In this document: piece after piece, positions 50,623-58,333 of the stretch | How positions within the stretch are numbered: position 1 is the first letter of the stretch | Layout of the letters: every line of letters begins with the position of its first letter | Source of the DNA: Halorarius litoreus | Lineage (GTDB): Archaea; Halobacteriota; Halobacteria; Halobacteriales; Haloarculaceae | Reading direction: 5' to 3' | DNA: 64,000 nucleotides | Assembly (NCBI RefSeq): GCF_024362405.1 | Contig: NZ_CP101454.1 | Coordinates: forward strand, 2,046,001 to 2,110,000 | Notes under the pieces: generated by a model | Told to the model about the DNA's origin: nothing | Database searches by the model: none | The model's input: only the letters and a program-made list of their open reading frames with translations | Translations under genes and position numbers: made by a program

Positions 50623-51359
50623 GCGAGTCGCTCCAGCGTCTCGATGGGGACGTTCGCCGCCTCGATTCGCCCCGCGAGCGTCTCCGCCCGCGCCGCGAGC
50701 CTGAGCAGCCGGTCGCGGTCTCGCTCGGTTCGCGCACACAGGTCGCGGACCCCGGCGAGTCCGTCGGCGTCCGCGACGGCGACCGTCGCCTCGGGAACTG
50801 TCCGTACGGCGTCGAGTGCTTCGAGACGGTCGACGCGAACGTCGACCGCGTCGAGGAGCGCCTCGGGGTCGTGCGGGATGTCCCCGGTCGGGTAGCCTGT
50901 GGGGGTCACTGCACCCGTTTCTTCACCGAACGCCTGCCCACTGTCGTCGGCGGTTTCGCACCCGGTCGTCTCCGTGTCGGCGGTCGGTTCGAACAGTCCC
51001 GCACGCGGCGGCCGTGGGTCGGTCAACTCCCGAGCCACGTCGTCAGGGGTCGGCTCCTGCCCGAACCGGCCGTTCTGGTCGCCGGCCTCGTCCAGCGACT
51101 CGACGTGAACGGGATCCTCGAGCGGTGGCGCGGGCGATGCGAACCCGACGCCGACCGTTCCCTCCGGCGGCAGCCGACTCGTCCACTCGCCGTCGTCCCA
51201 GCCGTGGGCTGCGTGGCTGCCGTCGCGCGGCGGCCAGGTCGGCCCGTTCAATCGGCTCCGGAGTCGAGCGCGCATCGCCGTCTCGTGGTCGTTCGTGAGC
51301 CGACACTCGACCAGCGTGACGCCGTCCGCGCGGCGACACTCGGCGGCTACCGTCACCAT
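50619..51359 (-). CDS. Unrecognised protein upstream of the MinD-type ATPase
   Basis: A 246-residue acidic protein. The first 75 residues form a small beta-rich domain (VTLVECRLTNDHETAMRARL, PPEGTVGVGFASPAPPLEDP). Residues 80-165 are a disordered Pro/Thr/Asp-rich linker. The last 80 residues are helical with coiled-coil character, ATVAVADADGLAGVRDLCAR then TERDRDRLLRLAARAETLAG. No family is recognised. It overlaps the ATPase gene by four bases, so it may be a partner of the ATPase; the coiled-coil end could be the contact site. Confidence 0.7.
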   Translation of the reverse strand: MVTVAAECRRADGVTLVECRLTNDHETAMRARLRSRLNGPTWPPRDGSHAAHGWDDGEWTSRLPPEGTVGVGFASPAPPLEDPVHVESLDEAGDQNGRFGQEPTPDDVARELTDPRPPRAGLFEPTADTETTGCETADDSGQAFGEETGAVTPTGYPTGDIPHDPEALLDAVDVRVDRLEALDAVRTVPEATVAVADADGLAGVRDLCARTERDRDRLLRLAARAETLAGRIEAANVPIETLERLA

Positions 51360-51389
51360 GGCGGCGGTGGCCGCGCCATCGGTGATAAA

Positions 51390-52187
51390 CTACAGCCGGA
51401 CGACCGGCACGTCGAACGCACGAGCGAGGTGCGCCGTGTCGACCGCCTCGAGTTCCACGACCACCGGGGCGTCGAACGCGGCGACCGTCGCGGCCGCGAG
51501 CGCCACGGTCGGGTCCGTCGCGTCGTCGAGGTCGGGGGCATCCAGGTCGTCGAGTGCGGTGACCACGTCGGGGCGAACCCGCTCGGCGAGCGTCGCTCGT
51601 GCCTCGCGCTGGAGGTTCGCGGCCCGGTCCTGCAGTTCGAGCCGGCGTTCCCGGCGGTCGTAGGCGTCGCGGGCCCTCGTCCGTTCGCGGTCGAGCGCCT
51701 GGCGGGCGGCCTCGCGCTCGGTCGTCGCCTCCGAGAGCTTCCGGCCGACTGCGACGAGTTCGTCGGCCGCCTCGGTGGCGTCGAGTCCGGCCTCGCGTCG
51801 CGCCCGGACCGCACCTCGCAGCGTCGCGGCCCGTTCGCGGAGGCGGTCGCGTTCGCTCCCCGCTGTCGCGACCTGCTCCCGCGCATCGGCGAGCGCGGTC
51901 GGACCGGCGTCGAGGTCACGAAGCTGTCGGGCGACCGCGACGAGTTCGTCCAGTTGCGGGGCCGTCCAGCCGCGGGAGCGCGCCACCGCGGCGAACGCTG
52001 CCCGACGGTTCAGGGGCATCCCGTGCCGGAGCCAGCCGAGCTGCTCGTGGGCTGGGCCGGGCGTCGGACAGTCAATCAAGTCGGCTGCAGGGTCGCGAAT
52101 CGCCGTCACCAGCCGTTCGGGGGGCACGTCATCGCTGCGCCGGTCGAGGAGCCCCGCGCCCGAATCGAACGATGGTACGTCGGTCAC
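51390..52187 (-). CDS. Unrecognised coiled-coil protein of the MinD/TFB cluster
   Basis: A 265-residue protein whose middle (about residues 85-205) is a long coiled coil: SERDRLRERAATLRGAVRAR, VGRKLSEATTEREAARQALD, AYDRRERRLELQDRAANLQR. The N-terminal 80 residues are a compact domain with HEQLGWLRHGMPLNRRAAFA, and the C-terminal 45 residues end DVPVVRL as a possible strand. The start is GTG, overlapping the stop of the preceding gene by four bases (GTGA), and a spacer of 30 bases precedes the next gene. Function unknown. Confidence 0.72.
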   Translation of the reverse strand: MTDVPSFDSGAGLLDRRSDDVPPERLVTAIRDPAADLIDCPTPGPAHEQLGWLRHGMPLNRRAAFAAVARSRGWTAPQLDELVAVARQLRDLDAGPTALADAREQVATAGSERDRLRERAATLRGAVRARREAGLDATEAADELVAVGRKLSEATTEREAARQALDRERTRARDAYDRRERRLELQDRAANLQREARATLAERVRPDVVTALDDLDAPDLDDATDPTVALAAATVAAFDAPVVVELEAVDTAHLARAFDVPVVRL

Positions 52188-52522
52188 AGCTCTCGGTCCC
52201 GGAGCTCCTCGGGTGCGGGGTGGTCGGTTCCGGCCGCGAACTTTTCGTACGGGGTGTACGTCCCGCTCTCTCGTTCGTAGGCGACGGCCGCCTCACGGAC
52301 GTCGTCGGGCGCGTCGGCGAACTCGTTGAACGGGCGGGTCCGTTCGACCTGCACGTCGTCCGGGTGGCGTTCCCGGAGCCGGCAGGCGAGGAACGCGCCT
52401 GCGGCGGTGGCCTCGAACAGCGCCGCCCGGCCGAACGTCCGGACGACGCTCTCCTCGTGGCTCCGGCAGACGTTCCGGAGCGTGGTCCGCGCCGCCCGCG
52501 AGTACGTCACGACCAGCAGCAC
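52184..52522 (-). CDS. Unrecognised small protein of the MinD/TFB cluster
   Basis: A 112-residue protein beginning with GTG: MLLVVTYSRAARTTLRNVCR, then SHEESVVRTFGRAALFEATA and AGAFLACRLRERHPDDVQVE. It ends APEELRDREL. It is an alpha/beta protein with no membrane segment; the N-terminal strand and the conserved-looking cysteine do not match a known catalytic set. It overlaps the coiled-coil gene by four bases and is the second gene of the apparent five-gene chain. Confidence 0.7.
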   Translation of the reverse strand: MLLVVTYSRAARTTLRNVCRSHEESVVRTFGRAALFEATAAGAFLACRLRERHPDDVQVERTRPFNEFADAPDDVREAAVAYERESGTYTPYEKFAAGTDHPAPEELRDREL

Positions 52523-52571
52523 GGCTGGTTCTGTGCCAGCTTCGAACTATAAAATTAATCGTCGTGGCGAA

Positions 52572-52844
52572 CTATTCGATCCGGTCCACGTCGAACGACG
52601 GCTCGGCGGAGAGGAGGTCGGTGAGGCGGTCGCGGGCCGCCCCCGCCGACGGCGCGAGCACGACCATGCCGTCGGCGGGGTCGTCGCCCGTCGCCCGGTA
52701 GGCGTGGAGGTCGCCCTCGAACTCCGTCGCGTACGTTCTGAGGACGCCCCGGACCTGCCGTTCGAGCCCTGCGAGGTCCGTCTCGCCGGCCTCGAAGTCG
52801 GCGAGCGCGTCCTCGACGTTCCGGAGCGCGCTGATACGGTCCAT
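52572..52844 (-). CDS. Unrecognised small helical protein, first gene of the cluster
   Basis: A 90-residue acidic protein, MDRISALRNVEDALADFEAG followed by ETDLAGLERQVRGVLRTYAT and ending DLLSAEPSFDVDRIE. It appears as two helices and a small strand region (DGMVVLAPSAGAARDRLTDL). It starts the chain of same-strand genes ending at the MinD-type ATPase. The start was placed at the ATG that gives the helical N terminus; a longer frame adds 25 low-quality codons. Confidence 0.68.
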   Translation of the reverse strand: MDRISALRNVEDALADFEAGETDLAGLERQVRGVLRTYATEFEGDLHAYRATGDDPADGMVVLAPSAGAARDRLTDLLSAEPSFDVDRIE

Positions 52845-52954
52845 ACGAAAACTCGTGCCGGCCGCCGTAATATGTCCTCGGCTCCCGCCGCGAGGTCCCC
52901 GCCGGTCGGCGTCGCCCACGGCTTTTTGCTCACAGCCGTCGTACCGGTGTGGAT

Positions 52955-53440
52955 ATGGCCGCCGAGTTCGCCCGACAGTTCGACCCCCGAACGTCGCTCA
53001 CACCTGCGGTACTCGCGTTCCTCGTCGGGCTCGCTGGCCACGCCGTCGACCAGTCACTCTTCGTCCGTGCGGGTCCGATGCCCGCGGTCCTGACGGCGGC
53101 GGTCGTCGCGACGGTCTGCTACCTCCACCGCCGCGATACCCCCCGCTTGCAGGCGCTCGCCCTCCTCGTGTGGGGGGTCGTCGCGTCCGGGGCGGGTGTG
53201 CTCGGTGTGTACCTCCTCACGGTCGGCGACCAGCTCCCCCGGGCCCTGACCGAGACCGAGATAGTCCTGTACGACTTCGGGCTGTTCCTGTGGTTCGTCC
53301 TCACGCTCGCTGTGGCCTACTGGGTCGCGGCTGGCCGTGAGCGACGCACCGCGGCTGTCGCCCTCCTGCTCGCGCCGGTCCTGCAAGCGGTGTACGGGCT
53401 GCTCCTGGTGGCGCTCGTCGCCATCGGGCTGTTCGCCTGA
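52955..53440 (+). CDS. Membrane protein, unknown function
   Basis: A 161-residue protein with about four hydrophobic helices (residues 19-35, 43-60, 69-90 and 105-160). The stretch LTPAVLAFLVGLAGHAVDQS and RRDTPRLQALALLVWGVVAS alternate membrane and charged loops. No family recognised. It is divergent from the MinD/TFB cluster and converges on the mcm gene with a three-base gap between stop codons. A GTG two codons upstream is an alternative start. Confidence 0.72.
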   Translation: MAAEFARQFDPRTSLTPAVLAFLVGLAGHAVDQSLFVRAGPMPAVLTAAVVATVCYLHRRDTPRLQALALLVWGVVASGAGVLGVYLLTVGDQLPRALTETEIVLYDFGLFLWFVLTLAVAYWVAAGRERRTAAVALLLAPVLQAVYGLLLVALVAIGLFA

Positions 53441-53443
53441 CGC

Positions 53444-56400
53444 TCAGGTCGTCCGCAGGTGCCCCTGCTTCGGTTCGTAAATCTCGCCCTTCTGCCGGAG
53501 CTTCTGAATCTCGTGTTCGGCCTTGTCGCGGTCCATGCCGACGGCCTCGGCGCGCTCGAACACCTCGTCTTCGGGGGCGCCGTCCTCGTACTCGTCTTCG
53601 AGCTCTCGGATGATGCCCCGGATGTTCTTGATGCGGTCGCGCTGGGTCTTCGAGGTGCCGGCCTCGACGATGTCGGCGTCGAACTCGCCGGTCTCGGGGT
53701 CGACACCGATGTCCCGGAGGGAGTTCCGAACGATGTCGATGACCCGGTCGGCGTCCCCCTTCTCGACGGTGTCGGAGAGCCGGACCCGCGCCGAGGCCTC
53801 CCCGAGCCGCACGAGCGCCTCCAGTTTCCGGGCGGTGACCGGCACCGGCGCGTCGTCGTCGGCCCCCTGGGCGCGCAGACTCACGTAGAAGTCCCGAATG
53901 GCTTCCTTCGCCTCCTCGGTCATCGTCGGGAAGCAGTTGCGTTTGGCGTAGGCGATGTACTTCCGCAGGAGGTCCGCTTCGATCTCGGGGATGACGTCCT
54001 CGGTGACGTTGTCGACCTCCTCCTGTGAGACGTTCGAGGTGGCGACGTTGTTCCGGTGGGTGAACAGCTCGCCCGCGTAGTTCGTGTTGATGATGTGCTC
54101 GGCGAGGTCGCTGTCCTTCTCCTTGTCCGGCTTGTCCGTCACCGTGAAGATGAGGTCGAACCGCGAGATGAGCGCGGGCTCGAGGTCGATCTGCTCGCCC
54201 ATCGGCTCGTACTGGTCGAATCGTCCATATTTGGGGTTCGCCGCGCCGAGGAGCGAACAGCGGGACTTGAGGGTGGCGTTGATGCCGGCTTTCGAGATGG
54301 AGATGGAGTTGTGGAGGAGAACGCCCTGGCTGACGAACGTGTTGGTCGGTTCGACGGTGACGTCGTACACCCAGTCGGTCGCGTACTCGCCCTCGTTCGG
54401 CACCGTCTCTACATCGGTCACCCGGTAGTACCTGAGGTCGCAGCGGGCTTCGAGCGCGTCGGCCCGCCGCTCGGCTTCGTCCATCGCATTGTGAATCGCA
54501 GCGCGTGCACGGTCTGCGAGTTCTGCCCGCGCTTCGGCGTCGTAGCCTCCGTCTTCGGCGTCGTGGATGCGACTCGTCGTCGTCCCATCCATCCGCTCGG
54601 CTAACTGGCGCCCGGACCAGCCAATGGCCTCTCGAACGCCCGCGAGACCGTCGGTCGCGTCGATCGATCGCAGGACCTCGGTGATACGTTCGCGAACTGT
54701 CTTCACTTGGGATTCGACAGACTCGATCTGGACGCCGAACCCTTCATCGAGGTTCGGGCGGAACTGCCCGGTTTTCCGAAGGCCGACGAGCGAGCGAAGT
54801 TCGCGAATCTCCCGGGCGGCACTGGTCGGCAGCACGTCGTGATGCCGGAGCGTCTCGTTGCTCCGCTCGACGAACGCCTGTGCTTTCTCGTGACGGTCGT
54901 CAGCCGGTTCGACGACGGCATCGACGAACCGCTCTGTCGAGTCACCCATCACGTACACCTTCCACGAATCTTCGGCGGTGTCGTGGTGGATGCGTGAGGC
55001 GACGCCGATTTTTGCGAGGGCATCCGCGTAGTCCTCGGCGAGCCCCTCCGAGGCGGTCGAGAACGACATCGCTTCGCTCTCGACCCCGCCGTCACCGGCG
55101 AACGCCCCGACGAGGAACCGGCGGATGTGCTCCTCCGAGGCGCCGAGTACGCGAGCCGGGATGCGTTTGTCCCGGGCGGTGTGCATGAACTCGGGGAAGT
55201 TCTCCTCGAACCAGCGGTAGAGCTTCGTCGACACCCAGCGCTTCGTCACGGTTCCTGCCGCGTTCGTGGTGTCGGTACTCTGGAAGCTGAACTCGCGCCG
55301 CATCAACTCGTCTACTCTTGCTAGCAGGCGGTCATCCTGATTCGAGAACCCGATTTCGTGTGACGAGCCGGCGTAGGAGTGTCCTTCGGCGACGAGGAAG
55401 CCGAGAATTTCTGCGAGGTCCTCGCTCAGTTCGTCGGGGAGGTCCACATCCCGCTCCTTTCCGACGTGTGGCTCGTCGTCGAGGTTGACCGGCGCACTCG
55501 AGTTCGGGAGCTTCCGTGGTGCAGGGACGAATGCGCCTTTCTCGATATCACGTGCCTCGACCGTGCCAACCTCGCCGTCGATGTCTGCGAACATCGGGTG
55601 TTCGGGTGTCACGAGTACGTCGCGGCCGTTGGAGAACGTCACGCGGACGAACTCGTCGGGAGCCTCGTGTCGACTCACGCGGTCGACCGGCTGCTTCGTC
55701 GTCTCGTTCGTCTCGAGGTCGACCGAGTGAACGCGTACGTCGTCTACCGGTAATATCTCACAGTCGACGCCATCGACTATCTCATCCGAGCGGGCCGCCA
55801 TCTGCTCGTCAACGAACTCCCCGATTTTGACGCGGCGACCATCCGCGAGCAGTACCTCCGAGTTCGGATGGTACGACTGCTGCTCGAGCGCTTCGTGCAT
55901 CGCAGAACGGTCCTCCGGCCGCATCTTGTCGAGTTCGTCCACCGCGGCGATGCCCTGGTCGGCGAGCACGAGCGCGCCGGCTTCGAGCGTCCACTGCTGG
56001 CCGTCGCCGAAGTCGTCGCGGACCGCAGCTGCGGTGAGACCTGCGCTCGACGAGCCTTTCCCGGAGGTGTAGACGGAGCGCGGGGCCAACTTCTTCACGT
56101 ACTGAAGCATCTGGGAGTTGTGCGAGACGACGTTGTTCCCGATGTACGTGTGCGTGCCCGCGACTTCGAGGTCGTACACCCAGTCGTAGTCGGGTTCGAC
56201 AGTCTCGATGGACTCGATTGAATCAGCCCGCGCCGTTCGAATGCCACCGGACTGCGCCGAGTGAGTGGATTGACTCTCAATCATCACGCCACCATCGGTC
56301 GCAACCGGCTGCGAGTCACTCACGAGGATTTCCTGACCGACAGCGAGGTTCTCGGCACGGACTGCCTGTGGCTCACCTTCTGTTGCAAGGAACAGCGGGT

Positions 56401-57652
56401 GTGACGGTGTCACCTCGACATCGTACCCACTCGCTGTCTGAATCTGGTACATCCGGTCGGGAGCCTCACGCTTCCAGACTTTCGTCGCACGCCGTTCGGT
56501 GATACTCCCGTCTGCTTCCATCGAGGGAAGTGGGAGATCGACCTCGTCGTACACGCCATCGTCTATCGGTTTCGGGTCTGTGAGATTCGACTCTACGAGT
56601 TCTCCTAACTCCCGTTCGGTTCCGTCTGCTAACTCGACTCTGGTATCATATTTCTGGCACTTCCCCGTCCCGGGGTCCCCAATCAGCAGCATGTGCAGGT
56701 CGCCGCGAATCCGCGACCCGTCTGGGAGGTCCTTCTTCACCCCCGAGAACAGTTGCATGATGATGGCGAGCTTCTGTTCCTCGTAGCCGAAGATGGAGGG
56801 AGCCATCGAGCCGACCATCTTCTCGTAGATGTCGGGGTCGTTCGACAGCTCGATGATCTCCTTCTTGTCGGCCTCGGTGATGTCCATCTCCTCGAACTGC
56901 TCGTCCTCGACCATCACCGTCATCCCCTGCATGTAGAAGTCGAAGACGGGGGACTTCTCCTGCTGGTTCCCCTGCTGTTCGAGGCGGAGGATCCCCGTGA
57001 CGGTGACGTGGTCGCCCGCCGTCACCTCGCCGGTGATGTCGTCTTCGATGTGGATGTCGATGGCCTGCGGCGTCTCGCCGCCACGGAGCCCTTCAGGGGA
57101 CTCCTGGACCCGAATCTTCTGGGCGTCGACGAACTCCGACTGGTCGAAGTTAATCTGGAAGGGGCCCTGCCGTTCACAGCCCTGACACTCGTGCGGCTCT
57201 TGAAACGTGCCGTCCGACTGGGGGACGCGGGTCATCGTGCCGCAGCGCTGGCACTCGAAGGCGGCGTTCTGGATCTTCGGGCGGACGTCCGTCGCCTTGC
57301 GGACGATACCCTGGACGGAGATGAGGTTACCGACGTGGTCGGCACGGATTTCGCGGATGCCCGTGGCGTCGGTGAGGTTGTGGACGCGGACGTGTGCCTG
57401 TCCGAGTTTCACGTCCACGGGGAGGTCGTAGAGCCGGAGGGCCTCCTCGGCGTAGTCTTGCATCTGGCCCGGTTGTGCGACGAAGTCGTCGGCGATGTCG
57501 GGGTCGAAGCGGTAGAGGTCGTCGTAATCGACGAGCAGCGACTTCTGTTCGCCGGGGTACTTCTGCGCGAGTTCGCCGATCTCGTTCCGGTAGTAGTTGC
57601 GGTAGAACTCCTCGAAGCGGTCGATGATCTCGGCGTTCTCCGCGCGTGCCAT
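53444..57652 (-). CDS. mcm: MCM replicative DNA helicase containing two inteins
   Basis: A 1402-residue precursor. Exteins sum to 698 residues, the normal size for archaeal MCM. Domains in order: N-terminal A domain; zinc ribbon with C134, C137, C156 and C159; OB fold; AAA+ domain with Walker A GDPGTGK (325-331), Walker B VDELDK (from 571), arginine finger LISRF (about 1161-1165); and a C-terminal winged helix ending QGHLRTT. Intein 1 follows K331 and intein 2 follows Q592 (before the SISISKAG extein motif). The start MARAENAEIIDRFEEF was chosen over a 15-codon longer frame. The protein unwinds DNA at replication forks. The upstream DNA has a palindrome. Confidence 0.97.
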   Translation of the reverse strand: MARAENAEIIDRFEEFYRNYYRNEIGELAQKYPGEQKSLLVDYDDLYRFDPDIADDFVAQPGQMQDYAEEALRLYDLPVDVKLGQAHVRVHNLTDATGIREIRADHVGNLISVQGIVRKATDVRPKIQNAAFECQRCGTMTRVPQSDGTFQEPHECQGCERQGPFQINFDQSEFVDAQKIRVQESPEGLRGGETPQAIDIHIEDDITGEVTAGDHVTVTGILRLEQQGNQQEKSPVFDFYMQGMTVMVEDEQFEEMDITEADKKEIIELSNDPDIYEKMVGSMAPSIFGYEEQKLAIIMQLFSGVKKDLPDGSRIRGDLHMLLIGDPGTGKCQKYDTRVELADGTERELGELVESNLTDPKPIDDGVYDEVDLPLPSMEADGSITERRATKVWKREAPDRMYQIQTASGYDVEVTPSHPLFLATEGEPQAVRAENLAVGQEILVSDSQPVATDGGVMIESQSTHSAQSGGIRTARADSIESIETVEPDYDWVYDLEVAGTHTYIGNNVVSHNSQMLQYVKKLAPRSVYTSGKGSSSAGLTAAAVRDDFGDGQQWTLEAGALVLADQGIAAVDELDKMRPEDRSAMHEALEQQSYHPNSEVLLADGRRVKIGEFVDEQMAARSDEIVDGVDCEILPVDDVRVHSVDLETNETTKQPVDRVSRHEAPDEFVRVTFSNGRDVLVTPEHPMFADIDGEVGTVEARDIEKGAFVPAPRKLPNSSAPVNLDDEPHVGKERDVDLPDELSEDLAEILGFLVAEGHSYAGSSHEIGFSNQDDRLLARVDELMRREFSFQSTDTTNAAGTVTKRWVSTKLYRWFEENFPEFMHTARDKRIPARVLGASEEHIRRFLVGAFAGDGGVESEAMSFSTASEGLAEDYADALAKIGVASRIHHDTAEDSWKVYVMGDSTERFVDAVVEPADDRHEKAQAFVERSNETLRHHDVLPTSAAREIRELRSLVGLRKTGQFRPNLDEGFGVQIESVESQVKTVRERITEVLRSIDATDGLAGVREAIGWSGRQLAERMDGTTTSRIHDAEDGGYDAEARAELADRARAAIHNAMDEAERRADALEARCDLRYYRVTDVETVPNEGEYATDWVYDVTVEPTNTFVSQGVLLHNSISISKAGINATLKSRCSLLGAANPKYGRFDQYEPMGEQIDLEPALISRFDLIFTVTDKPDKEKDSDLAEHIINTNYAGELFTHRNNVATSNVSQEEVDNVTEDVIPEIEADLLRKYIAYAKRNCFPTMTEEAKEAIRDFYVSLRAQGADDDAPVPVTARKLEALVRLGEASARVRLSDTVEKGDADRVIDIVRNSLRDIGVDPETGEFDADIVEAGTSKTQRDRIKNIRGIIRELEDEYEDGAPEDEVFERAEAVGMDRDKAEHEIQKLRQKGEIYEPKQGHLRTT
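54308..55876 (-). other. Intein 2 of MCM, LAGLIDADG endonuclease-bearing, Ser-1 type
   Basis: A 523-residue intein inserted after EALEQQ and before SISISKAG. Its first residue is serine (SYHPNSEVLLADGRR) rather than the more usual cysteine, and it ends VLLHN with the C-extein serine next. Block B is DVLVTPEHPMF. Two endonuclease dodecapeptides are LAEILGFLVAEG (residues 746-757 of the precursor) and RRFLVGAFAGDG (844-855). A region around residues 1001-1055 looks like a helix-turn-helix (VREAIGWSGRQLAERMDGTT). Blocks F and G are DWVYDVTVEPTNTFVSQGVL and LHN. All blocks look intact, so splicing and homing are likely functional. Confidence 0.9.
56117..56659 (-). other. Intein 1 of MCM, mini-intein within the Walker A motif
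   Basis: A 181-residue intein directly after the P-loop lysine (GDPGTGK|C). It begins CQKYDTRVELADGTEREL, has block B GYDVEVTPSHPLFL, and ends WVYDLEVAGTHTYIGNNVVS then HN, with serine of SQMLQYVKKL as the first C-extein residue. No LAGLIDADG motif or endonuclease-sized insert is present; the space between blocks B and F is only about 65 residues. It is a mini-intein that depends on splicing competence alone. Confidence 0.92.
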
Positions 57653-57676
57653 GTGAGTATCCAGGGTTGGTGCCTG

Positions 57677-57703
57677 CTCCGCTAAGAAGTTTCGCAAGCG
57701 GAG
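57677..57703 (-). promoter_or_regulatory. Palindrome in the mcm promoter
   Basis: A perfect 7-base inverted repeat, ctccgct / agcggag, with a 13-base spacer holding aagaagtttcgca (minus strand: tgcgaaacttctt). The spacer is the most AT-rich part of the upstream region and could be the TATA element, about 38 bases before the start codon. The arrangement suits a dimeric regulator sitting over the TATA box. Confidence 0.45.
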
Positions 57704-57776
57704 TGGAAGTGTTCACGTCCCCCGGCTGTCACCGGGCAGTCGGGTGGACGCGCAGGCGAAGCGACGGGGGGTTGGG

Positions 57777-58076
57777 TCACCGACCCGACGAGACGAGTCG
57801 GACGACGACGTAGGGGGCGACCACCAGGAGGGCGACCGTCGCGACGAACAGGCCGAGGAACGCCGCGAGCGCCGGGGGGACGACGGCGACCGCCACGACC
57901 AGCGCGACCAGCAGCGCGAGCACGGCGAGCTGTCCGGGCCGCAGGTGTCGGAGGGCACGGAGTCGGGTTCGGAGCGCCTCGAACGCCGTTCCCGGCAGTC
58001 GTTCGGTCGCGGTCTCGGGGATCGTCGTCGGCTCGGTCAACGGTTCGGTCGGGGTGTCGGATATCTCGTGGCTCAT
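57777..58076 (-). CDS. Small membrane protein, unknown function
   Basis: A 99-residue protein with an acidic, Thr/Pro-rich N terminus (MSHEISDTPTEPLTEPTTIP) and two membrane helices near its C terminus (QLAVLALLVALVVAVAVVPP and ALAAFLGLFVATVALLVVAP). The ATG chosen is the second in the frame because a TATA-like stretch (about 58115-58125) is only some ten bases before the first. No family is recognised. It is divergent from the TauE/SafE exporter across an interesting promoter region. Confidence 0.6.
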   Translation of the reverse strand: MSHEISDTPTEPLTEPTTIPETATERLPGTAFEALRTRLRALRHLRPGQLAVLALLVALVVAVAVVPPALAAFLGLFVATVALLVVAPYVVVRLVSSGR

Positions 58077-58333
58077 CGCTTCCACCTCGACTGTTGCTAC
58101 GGCACTCACGACGATAAGTGTAAGCTGAAAAACAGTTCTGTACGATGGCCAACTGAAATTCAGTTCACCGAGCTGAAAAGGAGCAAAACCGACCGGAGGG
58201 GCCGGAACGCGAACACAAGGCTTTTAGAATACACCCGGTTACCAGCGCGGCACCAACAGTGGTTCACCCCTTTGCTCCCAATCCCACCCAGTGTAGCGAC
58301 TGCCGACGACTTCCACACGGGGGGCCGACCTAG
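58077..58333. promoter_or_regulatory. Divergent promoter region with CTGAAA-type repeats and a palindrome
   Basis: A 15-base palindrome aactgaa-a-ttcagtt lies at 58151-58165. Two further related half-sites, agctgaaaa, occur at 58123-58131 and 58170-58178; the first is followed by acagtt, the complement of aactgt. The repeats are spaced by about 20-28 bases. A TATA-like cttttagaatac lies near 58220 on the plus strand, about 110 bases before the TauE/SafE start, leaving a long leader. The cluster looks like an operator array for a regulator serving one or both genes. Confidence 0.5.
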
